A stretch of 19,751 bases of DNA from CAYVKY01 sp964452115 (GTDB taxonomy: Bacteria; Bacteroidota; Ignavibacteria; Tepidaquicellales; Tepidaquicellaceae). This document shows, piece by piece, positions 7,302 through 13,189 of the stretch (its first letter is position 1; each line of letters starts with the position of its first letter). The stretch spans positions 1 through 19,751 of the forward strand of contig CAYVKY010000031.1 in assembly GCA_964452115.1 (NCBI GenBank), in the 5' to 3' direction. A program made the position numbers and the translations under genes. The notes beneath the pieces were generated by a model. It was not told the origin of the DNA. It saw only the letters and a list, made by a program, of their open reading frames with translations, and ran no database searches.

Positions 7302-9203
7302 TTAAGCTCCTATTGCTATTGCGTTAAATTTACAGGATGAGACGCAGGCTCCGCATTTGATACAGAGCTTTTCGTCGATTGAATGAGGCATTTTTTTCTC
7401 GCCGCTGATTGCATTCGCCGGACATTTCTTCATACACACTCCGCAGCCTTTGCAAAGTTCCGATATGATATGCGGTTTCATCAATGCATTGCACTGACCT
7501 GCGGGACATCTTTTCTGAACAACGTGCGCATCATATTCCTCCCTGAAAAGCCGTATGGTTGACAGAACAGGATTCGGTGCAGTTTTGCCGAGTCCGCACA
7601 AAGAACCCTTCTGGATGGCATGCCCCAGCTGCTCAAGCAGGTCTATAGTTTCGAGCGTTCCCCTGCCTTCAATGATATCATCAAGCAGCGCGAGCATTTG
7701 CTTAGTGCCTTCCCTGCAGAGAACGCATTTGCCGCAGGATTCATTTTGAGTAAACTGCATAAAGAAACGCGCAATTTTTACCATACAGGTTTCATGATTC
7801 ATCACAACCAGTCCGCCGGAACCGACCATCGCTCCGATACTTTTAAGCGAATCGAAATCAAGAGGAAGGTCGAGATTTTCTTTTATAAGGCATCCGCCGG
7901 ACGGTCCGCCTATCTGAACTGCCTTGAACCCTTTCGGGTCAATGCTGCCGTCAGAGTTTTTTACACCGCCGCCGATATTATAGATGATTTCACGAAGTGT
8001 TGTTCCGAAGGGTACTTCAATCAAACCTGTATTTGCCACGTGCCCGGTCAGTGCAAATGTTTTAGTACCGGGAGATTCAGTCGTGCCTGTTTCTCTGAAT
8101 GTCTTTGCACCTGAATTTAATATATACGGAACGGTTGCCAGAGTTTCCACATTGTTAATCACTGTGGGCTTTCCCCACAGACCGCTTTGAGCAGGGAACG
8201 GCGGCTTTGGCGTGGGCATTCCTCTTTTTCCCTCTATCGACATCATCAGAGCCGTTTCTTCACCGCACACAAATGCACCTGCACCTTCCATCACATTAAT
8301 TTTGAATTGCTTTCCCGTGCCAAATATATTGTTACCGAGAAATCCGTATTCTTCGGCCACTTTAACTGCTTGCTTGATTCTCTTTACCGCAAGCGGATAT
8401 TCAAGCCTAACGTACACATATCCTTCGTCTGCACCGATTGCCTTACCTGCAATAAGCATTCCTTCGATTACTGCATGTGGATTTCCCTCCATCACGCTCC
8501 TGTCCATAAATGCTCCCGGGTCGCCTTCGTCGCCGTTGCAGATAATATATTTTTTATCTGACTTCTCAGCTTTTGCAAACTGCCACTTCTTGCCTGTGGG
8601 AAAGCCTCCGCCGCCTCTGCCTCTCAATCCTGAAAATGTAATCTCTTCGCAAATCTGTTCGGGAGTCATCCTGAGATATGCTTTCTCGGCAGCAGAATAT
8701 CCACCGGTATAAATGTATTCATCAATATCATTGGGATTAATGTTTCCGCAGTTTTTTAAAGTAATTCTGCTTTGTCTTTTATAGAATTCGATATCTTCAT
8801 CCCCTCTGCAGGTTTTTCCGTTTGACGGTTCTTCAAAAAGCAGTCTTTCGCAGAGTTGATTGTTTATGATTGTTGTTTCTATTATTTCAGGAACATCATC
8901 TTTTTTTACTCCGACATATAAAATATTATCGGGCTCAATTTTTACAAGCGGTCCCATCTGACAGAATCCGTGACATCCACTTTCGGACATGAGGATAGAA
9001 CCGGATTTTAGATTTTCGGATTTAAGGTCAACCGTTACATCAAGATTATTTGATTTCAACAGGTTTATAAATTCATGGTAAACATTCATGGCTCCGTTTG
9101 CAATACATCCTGTTCCGCCGCACACGGTAATCCTTCTGCTTATAAGGTTTTTCTTTTTTTCAAAACCGGTTTTAATTTCTTCAAGGTTAATCGGATAATT
9201 CAT
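7302..9203 (-). CDS. hydB: NADH-binding flavoprotein subunit HydB (NuoF-like)
   Basis: 633 residues, homologous to NuoF. It binds FMN and NAD(H) and, with HydA and HydC, splits electrons between ferredoxin and NADH. From the chosen Met: N-terminal thioredoxin-like [2Fe-2S] (Cys28/33/77/81); glycine-rich FMN/NAD site GLRGRGGGGFPTG (about 193-204) and GDEGDPGAF (about 225-233); SLBB-type region; NuoF [4Fe-4S] (Cys490/493/496 and Cys536); and two C-terminal [4Fe-4S] motifs (Cys584/587/590/594 and 614/617/620/624), an extension seen in HydB but not in NuoF. I chose ATG 9203 over an in-frame ATG at 9233 because AAGGAG lies 7 nt before it. The chosen start overlaps hydC by 17 nt. Confidence 0.95.
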   Translation of the reverse strand: MNYPINLEEIKTGFEKKKNLISRRITVCGGTGCIANGAMNVYHEFINLLKSNNLDVTVDLKSENLKSGSILMSESGCHGFCQMGPLVKIEPDNILYVGVKKDDVPEIIETTIINNQLCERLLFEEPSNGKTCRGDEDIEFYKRQSRITLKNCGNINPNDIDEYIYTGGYSAAEKAYLRMTPEQICEEITFSGLRGRGGGGFPTGKKWQFAKAEKSDKKYIICNGDEGDPGAFMDRSVMEGNPHAVIEGMLIAGKAIGADEGYVYVRLEYPLAVKRIKQAVKVAEEYGFLGNNIFGTGKQFKINVMEGAGAFVCGEETALMMSIEGKRGMPTPKPPFPAQSGLWGKPTVINNVETLATVPYILNSGAKTFRETGTTESPGTKTFALTGHVANTGLIEVPFGTTLREIIYNIGGGVKNSDGSIDPKGFKAVQIGGPSGGCLIKENLDLPLDFDSLKSIGAMVGSGGLVVMNHETCMVKIARFFMQFTQNESCGKCVLCREGTKQMLALLDDIIEGRGTLETIDLLEQLGHAIQKGSLCGLGKTAPNPVLSTIRLFREEYDAHVVQKRCPAGQCNALMKPHIISELCKGCGVCMKKCPANAISGEKKMPHSIDEKLCIKCGACVSSCKFNAIAIGA

Positions 9204-9699
9204 TTGCAGTCTCCTTCTTATATATTTCATCAATTATTTTCACTACTTTTTCCGGAGTCATGACGGGGTGTACCACGTCATTGACAACGACCACAGGCGC
9301 AATACCGCATGCACCAAGACAAGATACCGTTTCTACGGTGAACAGCATATCGGGTGTAGTGTTTTTATCAAGAGTGACATTCAGTCTTTTACAAATTGCT
9401 TCGATATTTGCTGCCGACTTTTTAACGTGGCAGGCAGTACCGTCGCAAACTTTAATAATATATTTTCCTTTCGGCTTAAGCGCAAAATGAGAATAAAATG
9501 TGGCAACTCCGAAAACCCGTGCCGGGGAAAGGTCGAGGGAGATTGCAATAAATGTGAGTACTTCTTCCGGCAGATATCTGTATTCTTCCTGTACAGCCTG
9601 AAGAATTGGAATGAGTTTGTTCTTATTGTATGAATATGTTTCCATTATTTCACAAACCTTTTCAAATTTTCTGGCACTTGAAATAGATGACTTGTTCAT
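9187..9699 (-). CDS. hydC: [2Fe-2S] electron-transfer subunit HydC (NuoE-like)
   Basis: 170 residues, a full-length NuoE-type protein. A helical N-terminal part (about 1-75) precedes a thioredoxin-like [2Fe-2S] domain whose ligands are Cys85 and Cys90 (CDGTACH) and Cys127 and Cys131 (CLGACG). It is the smallest subunit of the trimeric hydrogenase and passes electrons between HydB and HydA. The start codon overlaps the rex stop in an ATGA, and no Shine-Dalgarno sequence is evident, so translation probably depends on ribosomes finishing rex. The 3' end overlaps hydB by 17 nt and contains the hydB ribosome site. Confidence 0.94.
   Translation of the reverse strand: MNKSSISSARKFEKVCEIMETYSYNKNKLIPILQAVQEEYRYLPEEVLTFIAISLDLSPARVFGVATFYSHFALKPKGKYIIKVCDGTACHVKKSAANIEAICKRLNVTLDKNTTPDMLFTVETVSCLGACGIAPVVVVNDVVHPVMTPEKVVKIIDEIYKKETANELSD
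9211..9216 (-). promoter_or_regulatory. ribosome binding site of hydB
   Basis: AAGGAG on the minus strand, 7 nt before the ATG at 9203 and inside the last codons of hydC. It is one of the strongest Shine-Dalgarno matches in the window and decides the hydB start against the upstream in-frame ATG at 9233. Confidence 0.8.
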
Positions 9700-10361
9700 A
9701 AGTTTTGATTAATAATTATATTTTCTTTGGAAAGATTTTCTTTTAACCTTCGTTTGATTTGAGATATATTTGATGCAAAATGCGTGTTCTCGACATAAAT
9801 TTTTTCCGGTACCTTCAGCTGAGCCGGGGCAAAATTCCATATTGCTTTGATTCCCGCAAGAATCATCAGTTCAGCTACTTCCTGCGCGGATTTTGAAGGA
9901 ACCGTGATTATTCCAATGTGTATCCTCATCCGGTAAGCAAGGTCAACTAATTTTTCGATGTCGAAAACTTCAATACCGAATACTTTCTTGTTTACCTTTC
10001 TTTTATCACTGTCAAACGCAGCAATAATTTTCAATCCGCATTTTTCAATTTCGGACGAGTGCATCAGCGCAGAACCTAAATTCCCTGCGCCGACAAGTAC
10101 AGCGTTGGAAATATTATCCCAGTTTAAGAAACTTACAATACTTTGAATTAATGTGTCAATATCATATCCGATTCTGGGTTTTCCGATTATTCCGGTGCAG
10201 GCAATGTCTTTTCTCACCTGTACGGTATCAAATTCCAGTTCTTTTGCAATGTCCATGCTGGAGACTTTTTCGACCCCGTTACTTTTCATTATCTCGAGTA
10301 AATGCAGATATTTAGGTAATCTTTTTAATGTTGGTGCGGGCGCTGATTTGATGTCATTCAT
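9696..10361 (-). CDS. rex: redox-sensing transcriptional repressor Rex
   Basis: 221 residues, usual Rex length. It is a dimeric repressor that leaves its operator when the NADH/NAD+ ratio rises. The N-terminal winged helix (about 13-80) carries QVRKDIA and GKPRIGYDI. The Rossmann domain begins at VGAGNLGSAL (about 90-99) and contains the nucleotide-binding core, with AFDSD after the second strand. A C-terminal helix would swap between monomers. It is the first gene of the operon, coupled to hydC by a 4-nt ATGA overlap. Autoregulation and control of an NAD-linked hydrogenase are therefore the natural reading, and Rex control of hydrogenase genes is known in Clostridia and Thermotogales. There is no clear ribosome site before the ATG. 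Confidence 0.94.
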   Translation of the reverse strand: MNDIKSAPAPTLKRLPKYLHLLEIMKSNGVEKVSSMDIAKELEFDTVQVRKDIACTGIIGKPRIGYDIDTLIQSIVSFLNWDNISNAVLVGAGNLGSALMHSSEIEKCGLKIIAAFDSDKRKVNKKVFGIEVFDIEKLVDLAYRMRIHIGIITVPSKSAQEVAELMILAGIKAIWNFAPAQLKVPEKIYVENTHFASNISQIKRRLKENLSKENIIINQNL

Positions 10362-10373
10362 AATATTTAAGTA

Positions 10374-10407
10374 TTTTTATATCGATAAATTTATATCGAT
10401 ATAAAAA
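10374..10407. promoter_or_regulatory. perfect 14-bp inverted repeat, candidate operator of the rex-hyd operon
   Basis: TTTTTATATCGATA (10374-10387) and its exact reverse complement (10394-10407) are separated by AATTTA. The right part contains a 16-bp perfect palindrome (10390-10405). The core TTTATATCGATA also repeats directly with a 14-bp period. The element lies 13-46 nt before the rex ATG, overlaps the predicted -10 box and covers the expected transcription start, the right place for a repressor. It does not match the usual TTGTTAA-N4-TTAACAA Rex site. Confidence 0.6.
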
Positions 10408-10432
10408 TAACAATAACAAGTTCGATTGTCAA
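10404..10432 (-). promoter_or_regulatory. sigma70-like promoter of the rex-hydCBA operon
   Basis: On the minus strand a perfect TTGACA (10427-10432) is followed after exactly 17 nt by TATTTT (10404-10409, 4 of 6 matches to TATAAT). The expected start of transcription is near 10397, giving a leader of about 36 nt. The -10 box overlaps the inverted repeat at 10374-10407. Confidence 0.6.
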
Positions 10433-10497
10433 CACCAATTTCAATATCTTTTCATAGTCCTCGTTTCGTTCGCATATTAAATTATCAACTTGTTATT
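10412..10497. repeat. 11-bp inverted repeat flanking the rex promoter
   Basis: AATAACAAGTT (10412-10422) recurs as AACTTGTTATT (10487-10497). The first copy lies in the -10/-35 spacer of the rex promoter, the second about 65 bp further upstream. Each contains a TTGTTA half-site like that of known Rex operators. Two such sites could support looping, or this may be chance in AT-rich DNA. Confidence 0.35.
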
Positions 10498-10544
10498 TGA
10501 ATTAAAATGTTTTATGTTTTTACGAAGGTATTTGTTTGAACCGA

Positions 10545-10560
10545 ATTGAATATTTTCAAT
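10545..10560. promoter_or_regulatory. 6-4-6 palindrome upstream of the slipin gene
   Basis: ATTGAA-TATT-TTCAAT is a perfect inverted repeat 67 nt before the slipin ATG, in the divergent spacer. It is operator-like in size. No promoter could be assigned around it, so its function is open. Confidence 0.3.
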
Positions 10561-10626
10561 CCGCTCAGATGTACATGAAGCAATAAATATTTCCGTTTTA
10601 TAAACTTAAATTCAGGAGATTTAGAA

Positions 10627-11517
10627 ATGAGAATGACAAATTATTTCAGTACACTGATTTTCTTTCTTATCACTGCTACAGGTTTATTAATCAGCGCTGC
10701 AGTATCAGGTTTCGGAGCATTTACTCCTTTATCATGGTTGGTGTTTATTATTTTCTTCATTATCGCGATTATTATTTCCGCATCAATCAAAGTTGCCAAT
10801 CAATGGGAACGTGTTGTTGTATTGCGGCTTGGACACTTCAGGGAGCTCAGAGGTCCCGGACTTTTCTTCATCATTCCCGTTATAGACACAGTTCCGTATT
10901 GGATTGATCTCCGTGTTATCACCACTTCATTTCAGGCGGAAAAAACACTGACAAAGGATACGGTTCCCGTTGATGTGAATGCTGTTCTTTTCTGGAAAGT
11001 TGTTGACCCGAAAAGAGCCGCCCTGGATATTGCAGACTATAAAAGCGGTATCAGCTGGGCATCTCAGACTGCACTGCGCGATGTAATCGGCAAAACTATG
11101 CTTTCCGAAATGCTTGAAGGCAGGGAAAAAATCAGCAATATTCTCCGGAATATAATTGACGAGCGCACAGAGCCGTGGGGCATAAACGTGATTTCAGTTG
11201 AAGTGAAAGATGTGCTGATTCCCGCTGCTCTCGAAGATGCAATGTCAATGCAGGCACAGGCAGAACGCGAGCGGCAGGCGCGTGTGATACTTGGCGACTC
11301 CGAGCGTCAGGTTGCGGAAAAATTCGGCGAAGCTGCGAAGACTTATACCGACAATCCCACTGCGCTTCATCTGAGGGCAATGAATATGCTTTATGAAGGA
11401 CTGAAAAATAATTCCACCATTGTTATAGTTCCCAGTACCGCTGTGGATTCAATGCAGCTTGGAACTATTTCAGGACTGACGGCTTTGTCAAAAGAATTTG
11501 AGCAGGGAGAAAAGTAA
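10627..11517 (+). CDS. slipin/stomatin-like SPFH (Band 7) membrane protein
   Basis: 296 residues. Two hydrophobic segments (about 7-28 and 35-53) anchor the N-terminus in the cytoplasmic membrane. A Band 7/SPFH domain follows: QWERVVVLRLG, GPGLFFIIPVID, DTVPVDVNAVLFWKVVDP, and on to about residue 200. An Ala/Glu/Arg-rich helix (about 203-240) is the usual oligomerisation coiled coil. Slipins build ring-like scaffolds in membranes and often pair with an NfeD-type protein, but no nfeD gene is adjacent here. AGGAG lies 8 nt before the ATG at 10627, a strong start. It is divergent from rex and ends directly against the stop codon of the converging lipoprotein gene. Confidence 0.92.
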   Translation: MRMTNYFSTLIFFLITATGLLISAAVSGFGAFTPLSWLVFIIFFIIAIIISASIKVANQWERVVVLRLGHFRELRGPGLFFIIPVIDTVPYWIDLRVITTSFQAEKTLTKDTVPVDVNAVLFWKVVDPKRAALDIADYKSGISWASQTALRDVIGKTMLSEMLEGREKISNILRNIIDERTEPWGINVISVEVKDVLIPAALEDAMSMQAQAERERQARVILGDSERQVAEKFGEAAKTYTDNPTALHLRAMNMLYEGLKNNSTIVIVPSTAVDSMQLGTISGLTALSKEFEQGEK

Positions 11518-12432
11518 TTAATAACCCGGCGGCCTGTGCATCATCTGCGGAACAAACGGCGGAATGCTTTTTAAATTTTTAGAGGTAACAGTTTCATTCG
11601 TGGACTTGTCAATCAGTTCAATTTTGTATTTCGCACTATTATTTTCTGATTTATCGGATTTACCGTTTTTAAATAAATTATCAGGGACATAAATCTTTTC
11701 CACCTCCCTGTTTCTGCCGGGTTTCAGATTATAAGATACCGAATCCTGCCAAACTGTTTTATGTTTTTCATCCGATAACTTTATGATATAAGCGGCGGCG
11801 AGGTCATTGCCGGTATTGTTGTAAATTTCAAAAAAAAGATGAAGGTCATTCTCACCGAAAATATTATTTTTTATCAGCGGGGTTATGTCTTTCGTACCGT
11901 TTTCGTTTACAACATATTTTTTAAGAATGAGCATGTCGCTGACTGTTATATTTTTAACGGTAAAATCATTCACAGTCAAATCAAATGACTTTGTAAATTC
12001 ATTTTCGGAATTTTCATCTTTGATTTTGATTTTTGCTTTGTATTTACCTGAAGGAATAAAATATTTATATACAAAATACAATGATTGTTTCATTTTATCC
12101 TTTAATTCTTTTTCAGTATAAGACGAAAATTCATTATAGACTTTTCTCACAACATCCGAATCACTTTGGCTAACGATATTTATTGTAAATGTAACCGGCG
12201 ATTCATACAAATTATTTTTGTAATTTATTTGATACAATAAATTTTCAACCGGTAACTCAATATACATCACGGTTTCGGATTTATTGCTGTCCTGATTGTA
12301 ATAAACATCCGCATCGGCATAAAACATCTCCGCTCTCATCCTGCCCATATCTCTGTACGCCCCCTTTTGTGACACGCAGGAACTGATTAGCACCAAACCC
12401 GCTAATAATAAAATAATTTCGATTCGTTTCAT
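11518..12432 (-). CDS. lipoprotein resembling the N-terminal half of GWxTD-family proteins
   Basis: 304 residues with a lipoprotein signal peptide: positive N-terminus (MKR), hydrophobic core, and lipobox ending at Cys19 (LISSC). It is therefore anchored in a membrane facing the periplasm. The mature part looks like two beta-rich (Ig-like) domains. Phrases such as VMYIELPVENLLYQI, the PSGKY turn before a strand, and VSDMLIL resemble the N-terminal region of GWxTD-domain proteins of Bacteroidota and Ignavibacteria. The C-terminal GWxTD domain itself is absent, and the protein ends in a Pro/Met-rich tail. Family assignment is from memory of the pattern, not a search, and the function is unknown. 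No ribosome site is evident. Confidence 0.6.
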   Translation of the reverse strand: MKRIEIILLLAGLVLISSCVSQKGAYRDMGRMRAEMFYADADVYYNQDSNKSETVMYIELPVENLLYQINYKNNLYESPVTFTINIVSQSDSDVVRKVYNEFSSYTEKELKDKMKQSLYFVYKYFIPSGKYKAKIKIKDENSENEFTKSFDLTVNDFTVKNITVSDMLILKKYVVNENGTKDITPLIKNNIFGENDLHLFFEIYNNTGNDLAAAYIIKLSDEKHKTVWQDSVSYNLKPGRNREVEKIYVPDNLFKNGKSDKSENNSAKYKIELIDKSTNETVTSKNLKSIPPFVPQMMHRPPGY

Positions 12433-12563
12433 TTCTATTTTAATAAAAAAAATTTCAGCATAAAATTAAAATTATTTTTTTCATAATACAATTTAATTTG
12501 AATTCATAATTTACATTAGCAAACAGTACATCCTGTGCAAAAATGAAATATTTTCACACATAG

Positions 12564-12589
12564 CCTTCCCAAGCTTGAGCTTGGGAAGG
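12564..12589. repeat. perfect 11-bp hairpin with TTGA tetraloop
   Basis: CCTTCCCAAGC and GCTTGGGAAGG are exact reverse complements around TTGA. The stem is far more GC-rich than its surroundings. It has no U-tract on either strand, so it looks like an extragenic palindromic repeat, not a normal terminator, although it could stabilise a transcript end. Confidence 0.7.
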
Positions 12590-12610
12590 AGGGTAAATAA
12601 AATACTAATC

Positions 12611-12661
12611 GTGTAATTTTTTTCCTCACCCCCCATAGTTGTAATATTTTTCCTCACCCCC
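12611..12661. repeat. 28-bp tandem repeat containing TTTTTCCTCACCCCC
   Basis: TTTTTCCTCACCCCC occurs at 12619-12633 and again at 12647-12661. The match extends leftward to 23 nt with two differences (12611-12633 against 12639-12661). The first unit has lost the GGGGG arm that the second retains, suggesting partial duplication of a hairpin element. Confidence 0.65.
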
Positions 12662-12672
12662 GTAGGGGGTGA
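12654..12672. repeat. CCCC-GTA-GGGG extragenic hairpin, copy 2
   Basis: TCACCCCC-GTA-GGGGGTGA is a perfect 8-bp hairpin with a 3-nt loop, followed by AATGTTTGTAG. Copy 3 shows the same loop and a very similar downstream sequence, marking a dispersed repeat family. Confidence 0.7.
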
Positions 12673-12706
12673 AATGTTTGTAGCACCGGAATCTCTAAGT
12701 CTGTTT

Positions 12707-12719
12707 ACCCCGTAGGGGT
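12707..12719. repeat. CCCC-GTA-GGGG extragenic hairpin, copy 3
   Basis: ACCCC-GTA-GGGGT, followed by TTGATGTTTATAG, which is close to the GAAATGTTTGTAG after copy 2. Shared flanks beyond the stem indicate common descent more than chance. Confidence 0.65.
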
Positions 12720-12757
12720 TTGATGTTTATAGTTCATTTTTAAGTGAAAATTTTAAG

Positions 12758-12887
12758 TTTTTACACAGTCTTTGGAGCTTGGGGAGTAAGGTATAAAATA
12801 AATGCCTATTAAATACGATGACCGTTCCGCCGCTGGAGCAGCGGAACGAGAGATACGGAATCGTTTTTGCACAGTCTGTGCGGCTTG
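12758..12887. repeat. 24-bp imperfect direct repeats flanking a GTTCCGC hairpin
   Basis: A 24-nt unit (TTTTT, CACAGTCT, then GCTTG with four variable positions) occurs at 12758-12781 and 12864-12887, 106 bp apart. Between them lies CGTTCCGC (12823-12830) paired with GCGGAACG (12841-12848), with an inner GCT/AGC pairing. The right repeat contains the odd palindrome GCACAG-T-CTGTGC (12869-12881). It may be the remnant of a small mobile or REP-like element. A 64-codon minus-strand reading frame across it is probably not a gene. Confidence 0.5.
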
Positions 12888-12982
12888 AGATGTATGCCCA
12901 TCCCGTCTCTGCAATTGTCTTCTATATTGAACTTTGAATCTAATCAATATATTTTCATTATTTCAAATTAAATTCATTGGAT

Positions 12983-13189
12983 ATGGATGTGTGTTATTTA
13001 AAAAGCTGTTGGTTTATCGGACTGATATTTATTATTGCAATATGGGATAGTGTATGGAAACTTATTGCACTCTGGAAATCAGCCAGGAACAGCCATCTCG
13101 CGTGGTTTATATGTATTGCAATTTTCAATACAATCGGGATATTACCGATAATATATATTCTGATGCACAAAAAGCCGAAAGAAGCCTGA
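12983..13189 (+). CDS. small two-helix membrane protein, DUF5652-like
   Basis: 68 residues from the ATG at 12983; an in-frame TTG at 12977 would add two. Two hydrophobic helices (about 8-24 and 38-57) are separated by a basic stretch with the pattern WKLIALWKSARN. The second helix reads FNTIGILPIIYIL, followed by a lysine-rich tail, as in DUF5652/PLDc_N-like short membrane proteins. The function is unknown. No ribosome site is visible for either start. The TGA stop abuts the TAA of the converging ispG gene without any spacer. Conservation of the motif order makes it more likely a real gene than a chance reading frame. Confidence 0.7.
   Translation: MDVCYLKSCWFIGLIFIIAIWDSVWKLIALWKSARNSHLAWFICIAIFNTIGILPIIYILMHKKPKEA

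Larger units (their letters stand above)
12433..12982. other. 550-bp non-coding region rich in hairpin repeats
   Basis: The spacer between the lipoprotein gene and the small membrane protein gene holds no convincing gene. Its first 130 nt are extremely AT-rich. Positions 12564-12887 hold the perfect hairpin, the CCCC/GGGG repeats, the 28-bp tandem repeat, the GTTCCGC hairpin and the 106-bp-spaced direct repeats listed separately. The last 95 nt are AT-rich without clear signals. Confidence 0.75.

Noticed and set aside
8212..8712. 166-codon plus-strand reading frame opposite hydB
   Set aside because: It is the antisense shadow of strongly conserved hydB sequence, with a Ser/Pro-rich low-complexity product.
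9204..9233. upstream ATG for hydB, adding ten residues
   Set aside because: The added residues are not family-like, and the downstream ATG at 9203 has an excellent AAGGAG at 7 nt.
10374..10407. intrinsic terminator reading for the inverted repeat before rex
   Set aside because: It lies between divergent genes with nothing upstream to terminate, has an AT-rich stem, and sits on a promoter.
12611..12719. CRISPR array
   Set aside because: Too few units, variable repeat sequence, no uniform 30-40 nt spacers and no cas genes.
12753..12947. 64-codon minus-strand reading frame in the repeat-rich spacer
   Set aside because: It spans the hairpin and direct repeats, is rich in Arg/Gln/Ser without domain pattern, and its translation reflects repeat DNA. 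No ribosome site was identified.
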